This document shows positions 6,740 through 12,559 of a stretch of DNA of 28,713 nt, in pieces; within the stretch, counting starts at the first letter, position 1; the number at the start of each line of letters is the position of its first letter. Position numbers and translations under genes: made by a program. The notes beneath the pieces were generated by a model. The model made no database searches and was not told the DNA's origin. It was given only the letters and a program-made list of their open reading frames with translations. The DNA lies in the IMG/VR virus record IMGVR_UViG_3300043420_001655, positions 1-28,713 of that record; one strand, 5' to 3'. Source of the DNA: a virus.

Positions 6740-7333
6740 ATGAAAAACTCGGTCCTCACTTTCTTGCAGTTGGTTCAAAAAGACTGTTTAGAAAACGGAG
6801 TAAACTTGGTTTTCCACCCAGATACAGAAATAAAACTTTCAAAAAGAATATCAGTATCTGGCTTCTGGTCAGATGGCGACAAAGAACTTCAAGTAGCAGT
6901 AAACCATCCAGAATGGCTGACTGTTCTCGCACATGAGTATGGTCACTTTTGCCAGTGGAAAGAAAAAAAGTTCATTGACGAAAAAACAATAGACGCATAT
7001 AGTATGTTTGACGAATGGATAGAAAAAGAAATAGAACTTGACGATCTAATGATAGAAGAAATGATTACTCTAATACAGAAATGCGAACTTGACTGTGAAA
7101 AGCGAGCATTGAAGTTTATAAAAAAATATAAACTTTATTTTGATTACGATCTTTATATACAAAAATCAAATAGTTATGTTTTAGGATATGAAGCAGCAAA
7201 AATAAAAAGAAAATGGTTTATGGTTTCTCCAACAAGGATAAAATCTATTTGTAAAAAAATGCCTAAAACATTTACAAAGACCCTGAAACCAACGAAAAAA
7301 CAACTCAAGCTAATGTTGAAAAATTGTTTTTGA
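6740..7333 (+). CDS. HExxH zinc metallopeptidase-like protein
   Basis: This 197-residue protein has HEYGH at residues 65-69 in the context VLAHEYGHFCQW. Downstream, CELDCEKRA (about 115-123) supplies a Glu suited to act as the third zinc ligand. The last 60 residues are strongly basic (KKMPKTFTKTLKPTKKQLKLM). There is no signal peptide, so it is predicted to act in the cytoplasm. The layout (strand pair, active-site helix, Glu helix) fits small SprT/IrrE-like peptidases, but no exact family is claimed. It follows the tRNA-Ala gene, lacks a ribosome binding site and shares the CTATTTA start-proximal motif with the peptidase-like gene at 1126. Confidence 0.65.
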   Translation: MKNSVLTFLQLVQKDCLENGVNLVFHPDTEIKLSKRISVSGFWSDGDKELQVAVNHPEWLTVLAHEYGHFCQWKEKKFIDEKTIDAYSMFDEWIEKEIELDDLMIEEMITLIQKCELDCEKRALKFIKKYKLYFDYDLYIQKSNSYVLGYEAAKIKRKWFMVSPTRIKSICKKMPKTFTKTLKPTKKQLKLMLKNCF

Positions 7334-7345
7334 AACGAGAAAATA

Positions 7346-7588
7346 ATGTATAGTTTATATGTGTTTATGGATAGATATACAAAGCCTATTCTTCCTCCTC
7401 TTTTAGTGGAAAAAGATTGTGGAAGATATTTTGTAGAAAATAATATTTCTGGTCGTGTTTATCTTGTGAGAGGAAGTTTTGAAGATATTTTCAAATTTAT
7501 CAAGGCTCACAGCCAAATATGGCTTGGCTTTCATGATGTATCCACAGAAGAAAATTTAGTTTTAGAAAAATGGGTAAGACCTCAATAA
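7346..7588 (+). CDS. Hypothetical protein, 80 residues
   Basis: This is a soluble protein of no recognised family. It begins with an aromatic-rich strand (MYSLYVFMDRY). A charged middle contains VEKDCGRYFVE, and a helix (FEDIFKFIKAHS) precedes a Trp-rich C-terminus (WLGF, EKWVRP). It lies 12 bases after the peptidase-like gene and 15 before the next small gene, so the three probably share a message ending at the terminator at 7855. A weak GAGA ribosome binding site precedes the ATG. Confidence 0.5.
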   Translation: MYSLYVFMDRYTKPILPPLLVEKDCGRYFVENNISGRVYLVRGSFEDIFKFIKAHSQIWLGFHDVSTEENLVLEKWVRPQ

Positions 7589-7603
7589 GAAAGAGAGCAG
7601 CAT

Positions 7604-7849
7604 ATGACAGAACAAGTAAAGCAAGAACACAAAGATGGACCACCTTGGACGTCAGCACGAGTTTTTTCAACTTTTGAAGAAGCACAAGTATTTAGGGCAA
7701 CTTGCCAGCAAAACCAACAACTACAAGTAAAAGTAAAAAAATATTTGAACAATGTTGGAGAAAATGTTTTTGTTGTCAAAACAAGGCGAGATCCAAGTTT
7801 GCTTGTAGAGACTGTAAAAGAAAAGAAAAAAAACAAAAATAAAAAATGA
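7604..7849 (+). CDS. Hypothetical protein, 81 residues, basic tail
   Basis: No family is known to me. The first 25 residues are polar. A compact alpha/beta segment follows, with ARVFSTFEEAQVFRATCQQ (a helix with possible capping) and two strands (LQVKVKKY, NVFVVKTRR). The last dozen residues are almost entirely Lys and Asn, which suggests nucleic-acid or acidic-surface contact. It is preceded by a GAGAG ribosome binding site and followed within six bases by an intrinsic terminator, so it is the last gene of its unit. Confidence 0.5.
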   Translation: MTEQVKQEHKDGPPWTSARVFSTFEEAQVFRATCQQNQQLQVKVKKYLNNVGENVFVVKTRRDPSLLVETVKEKKKNKNKK

Positions 7850-7854
7850 AAAAG

Positions 7855-7876
7855 AACCCGGATCACTCCGGGTTTT
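7855..7876 (+). terminator. Intrinsic terminator
   Basis: AACCCGG at 7855-7861 pairs with CCGGGTT at 7868-7874 around the loop ATCACT, and the stem merges into TTTT. It closes the unit ending with the gene at 7604 and isolates the following restriction-modification-like pair. Confidence 0.85.
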
Positions 7877-7883
7877 GTCTTAC

Positions 7884-7915
7884 TTGACTTCACAACGCAC
7901 ATCGTGTAGGTTGTG
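7884..7915 (+). promoter_or_regulatory. Possible sigma70 promoter overlaid with an inverted repeat
   Basis: TTGACT (7884-7889) is followed after 17 bases by TAGGTT (7907-7912), a weak -10. Over it lies an inverted repeat: CACAAC 7891-7896 with GTTGTG 7910-7915, and inner CAC 7898-7900 with GTG 7904-7906. It lies just upstream of the ribosome binding site GGAG (7919-7922). It could be an operator or a leader hairpin controlling the downstream pair. Confidence 0.4.
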
Positions 7916-7928
7916 AGCGGAGCGGTTT

Positions 7929-8498
7929 ATGATGACAGTAGAAAAAGTTGATTTATTACTAACAAATAGTGTTATAGAAGAAATAAAAAATCGCATTACA
8001 AAACATCACGAACTTTATGATAGCAAAATAACTTCTACACTGTGGGAAGAGATACTTCACAAATCGTTCATAAAAAATAATATGAACTCAAACTGGAATA
8101 TGTATGGACATCAGTCAGGTTCAGATGTGGAATGTGAAGGAGTGCAAATATCCTGCAAGTCCGGAATAATAAAAGGCAAGAAAATAAAAAAACTTTCCAT
8201 ATCTTCTTACAGAACAACTGCACTGAAAACGATAGAAGAAAAAATCGTTTACCTTGATAAACAACACGAAGACATAATATTTTCTCTTGTATTTGATAAT
8301 GAGAAATATAAAATATTTACATTCATTCAGCCAAAAGTTGGTTTATTAGAATGGACCGAGACAAAAAGTCAATGGAAGGCAATAGATAAAGAAATATGGA
8401 ATGAGTTCAAAATTTCCAAAAGTATGTCAGATCAGTTTTGGATGAATCTCAGCATGGATAACTGGGAAAAGTGGGGAATAAAAGTTTATGATCTATGA
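7929..8498 (+). CDS. Putative restriction endonuclease-like protein
   Basis: This 189-residue protein contains a segment that fits a PD-(D/E)xK-type nuclease core: an early helix with Glu pairs (LWEEILHKSF, about 38-47), then GSDVECEGVQISCKSG (64-79). D66 and K77 occupy the catalytic Asp and Lys positions, and the residue two before the Lys is Ser (S75), with E68/E70 as possible substitutes. The middle is rich in beta strands (IIFSLVFDNEKYKIFTFI). The gene overlaps the following DNA methyltransferase by 11 bases, which is the main reason to suspect a type II endonuclease. The start at 7929 or 7932 follows GGAG. Without structure comparison the nuclease call remains tentative. Confidence 0.45.
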   Translation: MMTVEKVDLLLTNSVIEEIKNRITKHHELYDSKITSTLWEEILHKSFIKNNMNSNWNMYGHQSGSDVECEGVQISCKSGIIKGKKIKKLSISSYRTTALKTIEEKIVYLDKQHEDIIFSLVFDNEKYKIFTFIQPKVGLLEWTETKSQWKAIDKEIWNEFKISKSMSDQFWMNLSMDNWEKWGIKVYDL

Positions 8499-9474
8499 TT
8501 TTCTAAATGTAAGAAATAGCCTTCGTAATCTCACAGACGCCGACTTTGAAAGCAAGGTAGAACAACTGGCAGAAGAACTTGTTGGTGTTGATTATAAAAC
8601 AAAATATTCAGAAGACCAACTAAAAAAAGATTGGGCTGCTCTAAAAGCATACAATACTGAAAGCGATAATACTGCTTCTACTGTGCGCGTTGGAATGAAA
8701 CTTTGCGAACATTTTTTTCCAAACTTTTATAACATCAAGAACTCAAAAGGCGTAAGTTTTGCAAGTTCATGGAATAAAGAAAACCTTATAAAGATCCTGA
8801 AATGGAATAGAAAAAGCCACTCAACTCCTTATCTGTCAGAAATAAAAAGAGGAATATATTTTTGCACTGGTCTTACTAAAAACACCATGTTCAGGCCACA
8901 TTTGGCAAAAACAGTTGTTTCGTATTTCCCAGGAAACACAGTGTTAGATCCGTGTGCTGGTTGGGGTGGTCGCATGTTGGGAACTCTTGCGGCAGGAAAA
9001 AAATATATTGGCTTTGAACCAAACCAAGAAACATATGCGGGTCTAAAAAACCTTGCTGATTTTCTTGGAGAAAAACCAACCCTGCACAACACAGGAGCGG
9101 AAAACATTTACAAGCATGTAGGTCAACTTGTTGATATTGTTTTGACTTCTCCACCGTATTTCAATCTTGAAGTTTATAGTGATGAAAAAACTCAATCAGA
9201 AAACATGTATTCCACATATGAAGAATGGAGAGACAAGTGGTTAGCCGATGTTATATATCAAGCAACTGATTGTCTGATGGAGTCAGGTGTTTCTTGCTGG
9301 AATGTGCACAATGTAGGAAAAATGAATATGATTGAAGATGTAAAAAAATTACACGAAAAATATAGATTTATTCCAGTAAAAACTTTTTCTCTCACTTCAT
9401 CAAAACGGCAAGCAAACCAGACTGTATCAAAGAATGAAAAAAATGCTGATGTAACTGTTTGCTATCGTCGCTGA
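8488..9474 (+). CDS. DNA methyltransferase (amino-MTase, TSPPY type)
   Basis: This 328-residue protein has the S-adenosylmethionine-binding motif LDPCAGWGGRMLG at 153-165, then IGFEPN at 174-179 (motif II region) and the catalytic TSPPYF at 220-225, the signature of N6-adenine/N4-cytosine DNA methyltransferases. The first 130 residues form a separate helical domain that may read the target site. GLTKNTMFRPHLAK just before motif I resembles motif X, giving a beta-like order (X-I-IV). It starts inside the upstream gene (11-nt overlap). It could protect phage DNA from host restriction, or be the modification half of a phage restriction-modification pair. Confidence 0.85.
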   Translation: MIYDFLNVRNSLRNLTDADFESKVEQLAEELVGVDYKTKYSEDQLKKDWAALKAYNTESDNTASTVRVGMKLCEHFFPNFYNIKNSKGVSFASSWNKENLIKILKWNRKSHSTPYLSEIKRGIYFCTGLTKNTMFRPHLAKTVVSYFPGNTVLDPCAGWGGRMLGTLAAGKKYIGFEPNQETYAGLKNLADFLGEKPTLHNTGAENIYKHVGQLVDIVLTSPPYFNLEVYSDEKTQSENMYSTYEEWRDKWLADVIYQATDCLMESGVSCWNVHNVGKMNMIEDVKKLHEKYRFIPVKTFSLTSSKRQANQTVSKNEKNADVTVCYRR

Positions 9475-9489
9475 TCCACACCGCACCGC

Positions 9490-9518
9490 TTGACACGCCA
9501 GCAGATCGGTGCTATGAT
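9490..9518 (+). promoter_or_regulatory. Strong sigma70 promoter for a tRNA cluster
   Basis: TTGACA (9490-9495, perfect) is followed after exactly 17 bases by TATGAT (9513-9518, one mismatch). The predicted start near 9525 is about 10 bases before tRNA-Ile. The promoter lies in a locally GC-rich patch (9470-9530) unlike the flanking coding DNA. Confidence 0.85.
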
Positions 9519-9534
9519 GGATGCATGGTTACGA

Positions 9535-9611
9535 ACTCCTGTAACTCAGTTGGTCAGAGTGTCGCTCTTATAAGGCGAAAGTCGTGGGTTCAAGTCCCAC
9601 CGGGAGTACCA
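9535..9611 (+). tRNA. tRNA-Ile (UAU)
   Basis: ACTCCTG pairs with CGGGAGT (one T-G pair). The anticodon loop CTTATAA gives TAT, which reads AUA directly without lysidine modification. The T arm is GTGGG/CCCAC and CCA is encoded. AUA is a common codon in the surrounding phage genes. Confidence 0.93.
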
Positions 9612-9615
9612 TTTT

Positions 9616-9692
9616 TGTCCGGTAGCTCAGTAGGTAGTAGCGCCTGACTGTTAATCAGGAAGTCGTTGGTTCGAACCCAACCCGGACAGCCA
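9616..9692 (+). tRNA. tRNA-Asn (GUU)
   Basis: TGTCCGG pairs with CCGGACA, with discriminator G and encoded CCA, as in bacterial tRNA-Asn. The loop CTGTTAA gives anticodon GTT on a perfect CCTGA/TCAGG stem. The D arm is slightly irregular, with only three good pairs. Confidence 0.93.
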
Positions 9693-9705
9693 AACAGAGA
9701 ATAAA

Positions 9706-9873
9706 ATGACAGAAAAAGAAAATAAAGTCCAAATCATATCAACAGACACTTGGGCTGGCGCAGCAAAAGAATTTGCCAGACAGTTTGGTAGTGTGGCAAC
9801 ATTGCTAATACTTGTTCTTACCGTGGGTCAATGCACCAATTGTATAGATATTTATCGGCTCTTGGGAAAATGA
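9706..9873 (+). CDS. Small single-span membrane protein between tRNAs
   Basis: This 55-residue frame lies between tRNA-Asn and tRNA-Arg. The N-terminal 25 residues are polar and charged, followed by a membrane helix (SVATLLILVLTV, about 29-40), a GQCTNC motif with two Cys and a short basic end. The codon pattern resembles that of neighbouring genes. The upstream AGAGA sequence offers a modest ribosome binding site. The product could sit in the inner membrane with its C-terminus outside, the Cys pair being available for disulphide formation. The function is unknown. Confidence 0.5.
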   Translation: MTEKENKVQIISTDTWAGAAKEFARQFGSVATLLILVLTVGQCTNCIDIYRLLGK

Positions 9874-9882
9874 AAAGGAGTT

Positions 9883-9959
9883 GCCCTGTTAGCTCAGTGG
9901 ATCAGAGCAAACCGTTTCTACCGGTCAGGTCGGGGGTTCGAATCCCTCACAGGGTGCCA
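9883..9959 (+). tRNA. tRNA-Arg (UCU)
   Basis: GCCCTGT pairs with ACAGGGT (G1-U72 wobble), with discriminator G and encoded CCA. The loop TTTCTAC gives anticodon TCT, which reads AGA. The outermost anticodon-stem pair (27-43) is an A-C mismatch. Confidence 0.93.
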
Positions 9960-9964
9960 AATAT

Positions 9965-10171
9965 ATGAATCAAAATAAAAAAGAAAGCAAAATACTGAAA
10001 GCCGCTTTGAAAGCACATCGTGCTCTATCAAAAGCAAACAGAACAACGATAAAAGATGTAGCAAAACTTTGTGATTGTTGTATGGACGAATGGACGTGGC
10101 TTTCAATAAAAGAAGAAAAACTGTGCGATGAGTGCTATAGGGAAAAATATGTCAAGACCAAAATGGGATGA
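9965..10171 (+). CDS. Small zinc-finger-like protein
   Basis: This 68-residue protein is basic and helical in its first 30 residues. It then has two CxxC knuckles (CDCC at 36-39 and CDEC at 54-57) spaced as in a treble-clef or zinc-ribbon fold. The ATG is only five bases after the CCA of tRNA-Arg, so the only ribosome-binding-like sequence (AGGG, 9951-9954) lies inside the tRNA acceptor stem. The 3' end overlaps the dCMP deaminase gene by 23 bases. It is likely a metal-binding nucleic-acid or protein adaptor; its partner is unknown. Confidence 0.55.
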   Translation: MNQNKKESKILKAALKAHRALSKANRTTIKDVAKLCDCCMDEWTWLSIKEEKLCDECYREKYVKTKMG

Positions 10172-10571
10172 AATATGGATAAGTTTGGCGCTTCATGTAT
10201 CACAACGCTCACCTGACACAAGACTAAAAGTAGGTTGCGTTGTTATTACAGAAGACAACTCATCAGTATTAAGTCTTGGATACAACGGAGATCAACATGG
10301 TGGAACTAATAAGCCTGATAGCATGGAGCCGGGTAAGAGTGGATTCATCCACGCAGAAGCAAACGCTCTCATCAAATTGAATTTTGCAGATCACAGACAG
10401 AAAAAGATGTATCTAACCCACTCACCTTGTCCTGTTTGTGCTCGTATGATAGTAAATGCTGGAATCAAAAAAGTTATATATTGCGACGAATATAGAGACA
10501 CAAAAGGCGTAGATATACTAAAAGATTCCGGTATAGTGGTAGAAAAGTACGAAATGTATATGGCCGATTAG
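10149..10571 (+). CDS. Deoxycytidylate (dCMP) deaminase
   Basis: This 140-residue protein of the cytidine/deoxycytidylate deaminase family converts dCMP to dUMP, the precursor for thymidylate synthesis. The zinc site is plain: HAEANAL (H68, catalytic E70) and SPCPVCARMIVNAG (C94, C97). Substrate-loop residues are present in LSLGYNGD. The start at 10149 follows AGGGA. A GTG at 10128 would add seven residues but lacks a better ribosome binding site. It corresponds to T4 gene cd in function and fits an AT-rich phage with high dTTP demand. It follows the zinc-finger-like gene with a short overlap. Confidence 0.92.
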   Translation: MSRPKWDEIWISLALHVSQRSPDTRLKVGCVVITEDNSSVLSLGYNGDQHGGTNKPDSMEPGKSGFIHAEANALIKLNFADHRQKKMYLTHSPCPVCARMIVNAGIKKVIYCDEYRDTKGVDILKDSGIVVEKYEMYMAD

Positions 10572-10599
10572 GTCACTTGCTAACAAAAGGAGTTATATT

Positions 10600-10914
10600 A
10601 TGTCAGATAAGCGTGAAATTGAACTAAATCTTGATCTTGAACTTCGTGCACGCGAAGATAATGAAGTTCTAAAACTTACCAAAACAGTTGAGGCAAACTT
10701 TGTTCCACAACATGGTATGGTTGTTATGGTAGATGAAATTCCGTTTCGTGTAAAAACAGTTGCACTTGCCAACTTGAGTGGTCTAAAGCATGTTGCTTTT
10801 CCAGTAACCACAAAAGGTATCAAGTTTATTTCTCGTAACGACACAGAAAAAGGAAAGCAGTGGTTTTCCAGTCGTTCAGAGCACTTCAAGCGGCTTGGCT
10901 GGCAACTTATTTGA
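10600..10914 (+). CDS. Hypothetical protein, 104 residues
   Basis: No family is recognised. The N-terminal third is highly charged (IELNLDLELRAREDNEVLKL), and the rest looks like a small beta-rich domain with GMVVMVDEIPFRVKTV and HVAFPVTTKGIKFIS, reminiscent of short SH3-like or OB-like folds. The protein ends WFSSRSEHFKRLGWQLI. It has one of the best ribosome binding sites in the window (AAAGGAG, seven bases from the ATG) and is followed by an intrinsic terminator, so it should be well expressed. Confidence 0.6.
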   Translation: MSDKREIELNLDLELRAREDNEVLKLTKTVEANFVPQHGMVVMVDEIPFRVKTVALANLSGLKHVAFPVTTKGIKFISRNDTEKGKQWFSSRSEHFKRLGWQLI

Positions 10915-10929
10915 TAGATATTTGAAAAG

Positions 10930-10956
10930 AACTGCCCGTTTTATCGGGCAGTTTTT
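10930..10956 (+). terminator. Intrinsic terminator
   Basis: AACTGCCCG (10930-10938) pairs perfectly with CGGGCAGTT (10945-10953) over the loop TTTTAT, and a T tract runs to 10956. It ends the unit containing the dCMP deaminase and the 104-residue protein. Confidence 0.92.
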
Positions 10957-10971
10957 CTAAATGGTGTAAAA

Positions 10972-11454
10972 ATGAAAATAAAAACCCTGCATGATGGAAA
11001 AGAAGTTTGTCTAAAAGAAGTTCTGCGGGACAAACACGGTGTAAAATATCGTGTTGGTTGCGATAGTCTAAATGTCAAAGAACACACTGTATTTATCACA
11101 ACTCTTGTCGGTATCCACCCAGAACGTCGTGGCGCTTTTATTCTTTATTCAAAAGAAAAAATAAAAAAGATTCAAGAACCACGCCTTCGTTTGTGGCAAG
11201 AAGTTGAAAAGGCAATAAGTTTTGCTACGCACCTACGGGAAGAAATTGGTGTTGAGATAGAGTGTATTGACTTTGATCTAAACACAGACACTACATATGA
11301 GTCCAGCCGGCTTGTTGCAAGTGCTCTTGGTTATGCTGAAGCAATGGGATTCAAGGCTTTTTGTAAGCCAAATGCACTGTATGCGATTTATGCTGCAGAT
11401 TTTATAACACATAAAAGTAACGATGCCTATAAAAGAAAAGGATTGGCAACATGA
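10972..11454 (+). CDS. DUF458/YkuK-like RNase H-fold protein
   Basis: This 160-residue protein resembles the DUF458 (YkuK) family, whose members have an RNase H-like fold. Visible signatures are RVGCDSLN near residues 27-34 (first strand with acidic D31), FITTLVGIHPERRGAFILYSKEK, RLWQEVEKAI, an acidic strand IECIDFDLN and the C-terminal SALGYAEAMGFKAFCKPNALYAIYAAD. In RNase H folds such acidic residues bind metal, but nuclease activity is not established for this family. It begins 16 bases after a terminator, with a weak ribosome binding site, and is coupled by an ATGA overlap to the Cys-rich membrane protein. Confidence 0.7.
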   Translation: MKIKTLHDGKEVCLKEVLRDKHGVKYRVGCDSLNVKEHTVFITTLVGIHPERRGAFILYSKEKIKKIQEPRLRLWQEVEKAISFATHLREEIGVEIECIDFDLNTDTTYESSRLVASALGYAEAMGFKAFCKPNALYAIYAADFITHKSNDAYKRKGLAT

Positions 11455-11816
11455 ATAAAGTAAAACATTTCTTTGTAAAAAATATCAAAAATATTCTAAC
11501 ACTTGTTAGTGGAATTATCGTAGGGGCATGTTCTATTGTTCTTGCTCTAACAATCCAACAGCGAGTATCGCAGCACCTATCGCAAAAAAACTCTAAAATA
11601 GCCTGCCATCAAGCATATAGAATGATGTGTGTTCAGGTCCATGCTTGCACCAGTTCGTCTGTTGCTTCTTGTGATAATTTTGTAGAGCAAACAAAACCAT
11701 GCGAAGAAGAAGACCTGCCAAGCGAAAAGATTATTGAGCGATGCACAGAGCAACTTCGCCATGTTGAGTGCACCGACGACCTTCCACCAAGTTGTGGAAC
11801 ATTCATGGAGCAATAA
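11451..11816 (+). CDS. Membrane-anchored protein with Cys-rich external domain
   Basis: This 121-residue protein has a basic start, then one membrane helix (about 15-36), then a domain of some 85 residues containing eight Cys (52, 60, 66, 74, 84, 98, 107, 115). The positive-inside rule places the Cys-rich part in the periplasm, where four disulphides could form. It ends with CTDDLPPSCG. The Cys spacing resembles small secreted Cys-rich domains common in predatory and social delta-proteobacteria, but no family is assigned. It sits between DUF458 and SpoU genes with tight junctions and an AAGGAT ribosome binding site. It could be a superinfection or envelope-interaction factor. Confidence 0.6.
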   Translation: MNKVKHFFVKNIKNILTLVSGIIVGACSIVLALTIQQRVSQHLSQKNSKIACHQAYRMMCVQVHACTSSSVASCDNFVEQTKPCEEEDLPSEKIIERCTEQLRHVECTDDLPPSCGTFMEQ

Positions 11817-12332
11817 ATGAGAACAGAAACTCGCCGAGAAAGATACAAGAACAAACAAAAACTCTCTGTTAGATTTCCAGTAGAGGTTGCTTGTATAAAT
11901 TTTAGACACGAACCAAATATTGGATATGTTGTGAGAGCAGCAGCATGTTTTGGAGCAAGCAAAGTAAATTTGATAGGTTCAGCACCGGAACCAAAATATC
12001 TGCGCGAGATCTCTGGAACAACAAGCGATTTTATTGATATTTCAACTTTTTCTACTCCACATGAATTTTTGGAATATGCAAGAAAAAATGATATTCATAT
12101 AGTTTCAGCAGAGATCACACAAGAGGCTAAAAATATTTATGATTACACTTTTCCAAAAAATAAAAAAGTTTGTATTGTCGTTGGTAACGAGCAAACTGGA
12201 ATCACAGCCGACATTCTCAAATACAGTGAAGTTGTGGAGATTCCAATGCCGGGAGTAGGCTACTGCCTAAACACCAGTCAAGCCTGCAACATTATGTTGT
12301 TTGAATACAGCAAGCAAATGTCAGTATCTTGA
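11817..12332 (+). CDS. SpoU/TrmH-family RNA 2'-O-methyltransferase
   Basis: This 171-residue protein shows all three SPOUT motifs. Motif 1 is EPNIGYVVRAAACFGA (N34 and R40), motif 2 VVGNEQTGI (121-129) and motif 3 IPMPGVGYCLNTSQACNIM (142-160), where Asn152 lies in the knot loop. Such enzymes methylate ribose 2'-OH groups in tRNA or rRNA using S-adenosylmethionine and dimerise. The length is close to the minimal catalytic unit. The first 20 residues are strongly basic, as expected for RNA contact. It follows the previous stop directly with a GGAG ribosome binding site and ends over the promoter of tRNA-Leu. A phage tRNA substrate is an attractive guess. Confidence 0.85.
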   Translation: MRTETRRERYKNKQKLSVRFPVEVACINFRHEPNIGYVVRAAACFGASKVNLIGSAPEPKYLREISGTTSDFIDISTFSTPHEFLEYARKNDIHIVSAEITQEAKNIYDYTFPKNKKVCIVVGNEQTGITADILKYSEVVEIPMPGVGYCLNTSQACNIMLFEYSKQMSVS

Positions 12333-12364
12333 CAAAAAACAAGATCAGTGTTATGCTGATCTTG
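12329..12364 (+). promoter_or_regulatory. Strong sigma70 promoter for tRNA-Leu, with palindrome over the -10
   Basis: TTGACA (12329-12334, perfect) and TATGCT (12352-12357) are 17 bases apart, with a predicted start near 12364 and the tRNA at 12370. CAAGATCAG (12340-12348) and CTGATCTTG (12356-12364) form a perfect 9-bp inverted repeat over the -10 region, suitable for a repressor site. The -35 element overlaps the stop codon of the SpoU gene. Confidence 0.8.
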
Positions 12365-12369
12365 CCAAT

Positions 12370-12455
12370 GCCCCGGTGGTGGAATGGTTTACACAGCAGA
12401 CTTAAAATCTGTCACTCGCAAGGGTTTGTCGGTTCGAGTCCGACTCGGGGCACCA
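12370..12455 (+). tRNA. tRNA-Leu (UAA)
   Basis: This is a class II tRNA with a variable arm. GCCCCGG pairs with TCGGGGC, with discriminator A and encoded CCA. The loop CTTAAAA gives anticodon TAA, which reads UUA. The T arm is GTCGG/CCGAC. UUA is heavily used in the AT-rich glycan cassette downstream. Confidence 0.94.
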
Positions 12456-12489
12456 CTTATATGCTATAACTGAATCCAATGATTCCTGT

Positions 12490-12528
12490 ATATTCCCTCC
12501 ATCACAAGATGGAGGGATATGCTTTTTT
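12490..12528 (+). terminator. Intrinsic terminator after tRNA-Leu
   Basis: TCCCTCCATC (12494-12503) pairs with GATGGAGGGA (12508-12517) over an ACAA loop. The ATAT flanks extend the stem with one bulge, and six Ts follow at 12523-12528. Reading the other way there is no T tract, so it serves the plus strand only. Confidence 0.9.
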
Positions 12529-12559
12529 GGCTATTGACTGTTAACAAGAACACGATTTA

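Noticed and set aside
9459-9647. A frame from the methyltransferase end into tRNAs
   Set aside because: It covers a promoter and two tRNA genes; the product has no coding character.
9918-10106. Minus-strand frame ending in HPVRDSNPRPDR-like peptide
   Set aside because: This is the familiar artefact of reading the complement of a tRNA gene (tRNA-Arg here).
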